Of a DNA stretch of 6,909 bases, positions 5,450-6,909 are shown in pieces. Within the stretch, counting starts at the first letter, position 1. Each line of letters begins with the position of its first letter. The stretch is from Clostridia bacterium (GTDB taxonomy: Bacteria > Bacillota > Clostridia > Christensenellales > Aristaeellaceae). The position numbers and the translations under genes are program-made. The notes beneath the pieces are model-generated. The model worked only from the letters and a program-made list of their open reading frames with translations. It did not search any database and was not told the DNA's origin. The stretch lies in NCBI GenBank assembly GCA_017537105.1, contig JAFWBZ010000035.1, forward strand, positions 1 through 6,909. Direction: 5' to 3'.

Positions 5450-6589
5450 TCACTGCTCGTCGTAGCAGCCCAGGAACGTGAATCCGTCGCAGTGGGCCTC
5501 CAGCTCGCAGAGCAGGCGCACCACGTCCGGGTCCGCCACCGAGGCGGTCATGTCGAAGAAGAACCGGAATTCGAATTCCCGTCCCGGCATGGGGCGGCTC
5601 TCCAGCTTCAGCAGGTTGACGCCCGCGATTGCCAGCCGACTCACGATGCTGTTCAGCGAGCCGGGCTCGTGGGCCAGGTTCAGCATCAGGGAGACCTTCC
5701 GCGCCTGGGGATAGATCTCCAGGTTTCGGGAGATGCAGATGAAGCGCGTGTAGTTGTTCTCGGAATCGGAGATGCCGTCTGCGACGATCTCCAGGCCGTA
5801 CAGCTCCGCACAGGCCCGGGAGGCGATGACCGCGAGGTCATCCCGCTCCGATGCGGCGACAAATTCGGCGGCCAGCGCCGTGTTTTCCATGGCGGTGGCG
5901 CGGATTTCCGGATGGGCCGCCAAATAGGCGGAGCACTGGCGAAGGGCCTGCTCGTGGGACACGATTTCTGTGATGGGCGCCGTGCCGCCTGGCTTGCGCA
6001 TCAGCCGGTGGTCGATGCGCAGCTTCTGCGCGCCACAGATGTAGAAGTGGTGCTTCTCCATCAGGTCGTACACCTGGGTCACCGAACCGGCGGTGGAATT
6101 TTCGATGGGCAGTATGCCGTAGCGGCACATGCCCTTTTCCACAGCGCTGAACACGCCCTCAAAGCTTTCGAAGTAGAGGATGTCGGGGTAGGGGAACAGC
6201 TTCTCGCAGGCCTGCTGCTGGTAGGCGCCTTCAGTGCCCTGGCAGGCCACCAGCGCGTGCTCCGGCAGGTGCTTGCCCCGGGTTTCCGCGAGTGCGCGGG
6301 CGATTTCCTCCGCCAACGGGCTCGTGTGCTCCCCAAGCGAGGACTGGTAGCTGCGGGAAAGGTCGAAGATGTGCGCGTACAGCGCCCGCACGTAGGGCGC
6401 GTAGGCCTCTCCGGCGGCGGATGTGAGCCGGTTGACGATGCTCCTCTCCCGGGCGTGGTCGCGGATGGGTTTTCCGGTCTGGCGCTTGGCTTCGGCCACG
6501 CGCTGTGCGCAGTCCATGCGCTCTGCAAACAGCCGAACCAGCTGGTCGTCGATCCTGTCGATGTCCTGGCGGATTTCATTCAGTTCCAT
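5450..6589 (-). CDS. pheA: Chorismate mutase - prephenate dehydratase (P-protein)
   Basis: This cytoplasmic enzyme turns chorismate into prephenate and then phenylpyruvate, the precursor of phenylalanine. It has 379 residues, close to the E. coli protein, in the usual order. The AroQ-fold mutase (about 1-85) keeps the active-site set Arg7, Arg24, Lys35, Asp44, Arg47 and Glu48, with Gln82 near the end, by alignment with the E. coli residues. The dehydratase (about 112-290) has GTEGAY at 118-123, PIENSTAG at 161-168, HEQALRQC at 212-219 and the catalytic TRF at 281-283. The ACT domain (about 297-377) has EPGSL at 308-312 and ESRP at 330-333, the positions that bind phenylalanine in feedback-inhibited enzymes. 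The ATG at 6589 has GGAGG at 6598-6602 with 8-base spacing. It starts 18 bases after aroC and ends 49 bases before aroE-aroK, so co-transcription is likely. Confidence 0.96.
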   Translation of the reverse strand: MELNEIRQDIDRIDDQLVRLFAERMDCAQRVAEAKRQTGKPIRDHARERSIVNRLTSAAGEAYAPYVRALYAHIFDLSRSYQSSLGEHTSPLAEEIARALAETRGKHLPEHALVACQGTEGAYQQQACEKLFPYPDILYFESFEGVFSAVEKGMCRYGILPIENSTAGSVTQVYDLMEKHHFYICGAQKLRIDHRLMRKPGGTAPITEIVSHEQALRQCSAYLAAHPEIRATAMENTALAAEFVAASERDDLAVIASRACAELYGLEIVADGISDSENNYTRFICISRNLEIYPQARKVSLMLNLAHEPGSLNSIVSRLAIAGVNLLKLESRPMPGREFEFRFFFDMTASVADPDVVRLLCELEAHCDGFTFLGCYDEQ

Positions 6590-6607
6590 GATACATCCCT
6601 CCCTTTG

Positions 6608-6909
6608 TCAGTGGTCGCAGAGTGTCATGTCATAGAGCACGCAGGCCACGGCGGCCTCCACCGCCGGAACGGCCCGGGGCACGATGCAGGGGTCGTGCCG
6701 CCCGAGGACGGTCAGTGGTGCGTTCGCCCTCCGGGAAAGGGACACGCTGGCCTGCTCCGCGGCGATGGAGGGCGTGGGCTTGAAGGCCGCCCTCACCACC
6801 AGGGGCATCGCGCTGGTGATGCCGCCCAGCGCGCCGCCGTGGCGGTTGCCTTCGGTCACGACCTGCCCGCACTCCACGCGGAAGGGGTCGTTGTGCGCGC
6901 TGCCCCGCA
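6608..6909 (-). CDS. aroC: Chorismate synthase, C-terminal part
   Basis: The frame runs off the right edge; about 100 residues of the C-terminal end are visible. Chorismate synthase removes phosphate from EPSP to give chorismate, using reduced FMN. Recognisable family stretches, in order, are GSAHNDPF, GNRHGGALGGI, VRAAFKPTPSIA and GRHDPCIVPRAVPAVEAA; the last two hold residues near the FMN and substrate site. Most chorismate synthases have Ser where this one has His in the GNRxGG stretch, which is a mild variation. It is the most upstream gene of the operon within the window and its stop (6608-6610) lies just before the pheA ribosome binding site. The operon promoter and any leader control lie outside. 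Confidence 0.95.
   Translation of the reverse strand, partial: RGSAHNDPFRVECGQVVTEGNRHGGALGGITSAMPLVVRAAFKPTPSIAAEQASVSLSRRANAPLTVLGRHDPCIVPRAVPAVEAAVACVLYDMTLCDH

Noticed and set aside
5421..5462. Direct repeat TGCTCGTCG around the pheA stop
   Set aside because: Nine bases, one copy inside coding sequence; easily due to chance in GC-rich DNA.
4117..5481. Long plus-strand open frame of 454 codons opposite aroE-aroK and aroQ
   Set aside because: It is antisense to well-recognised enzymes and its translation is Arg/Ala/His-rich with no family signature. GC-rich genes often leave the opposite strand free of stops.
1..6909. CRISPR array, tRNA or rRNA genes, insertion sequence or phage genes
   Set aside because: I saw no regularly spaced repeats, no tRNA- or rRNA-like stretch, no transposase or integrase motifs and no phage proteins.

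Overview
The window looks like part of the chromosome of a high-GC, Gram-positive anaerobe, most likely a Clostridia-type Firmicute. This rests on strong GGAGG-type ribosome binding sites, consensus-like promoters with extended -10 elements, a secreted L,D-transpeptidase with peptidoglycan-binding and SH3 modules, a chorismate mutase-prephenate dehydratase fusion, and an AroE-AroK fusion. The lineage is inferred from gene style only and is not firm.

Layout. (1) Positions 1-525, plus strand: the C-terminal part of a DppB/OppB-type peptide ABC permease, followed by what looks like only the first codons of the next permease gene (dppC/oppC-like, from 559), which is cut off near 597-615. (2) Positions 597-2506, minus strand: a secreted YkuD-type L,D-transpeptidase with two peptidoglycan-binding-like and three SH3-like modules. 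Its last SH3 module lies in the -1 frame, and the frame change maps to a C CCA AAG heptamer at 860-866. (3) Positions 2507-2792: a divergent control region of 286 bases with two well-formed face-to-face promoters, a central inverted repeat midway between the two start sites, and a 16-bp perfect palindrome just downstream of the transpeptidase start site. (4) Positions 2793-3671, plus strand: a secreted alpha/beta hydrolase with a complete Ser-Asp-His triad. (5) Positions 3696-3723: a perfect 11-bp stem-loop between convergent genes. (6) Positions 3726-6909, minus strand: an aromatic amino acid operon, transcribed aroC (partial) - pheA - aroE::aroK fusion - aroQ.

How the genes work together. 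AroQ makes 3-dehydroshikimate, the AroE half of the fusion reduces it to shikimate, and the AroK half phosphorylates it. These are three consecutive steps encoded by two overlapping reading frames. AroC makes chorismate, and PheA converts chorismate through prephenate to phenylpyruvate, with an ACT domain for likely phenylalanine feedback. The only missing step between dehydroquinate and phenylpyruvate is EPSP synthase (aroA), which may lie beyond the right edge. The transpeptidase and the hydrolase are both exported and diverge from one control region, so they may be co-regulated.

No clearly new biological system is visible. The points most worth checking are the frameshift in the transpeptidase, the cut-off permease gene next to it (a rearrangement or assembly breakpoint), the AroE-AroK fusion, and the symmetrical divergent promoter region.
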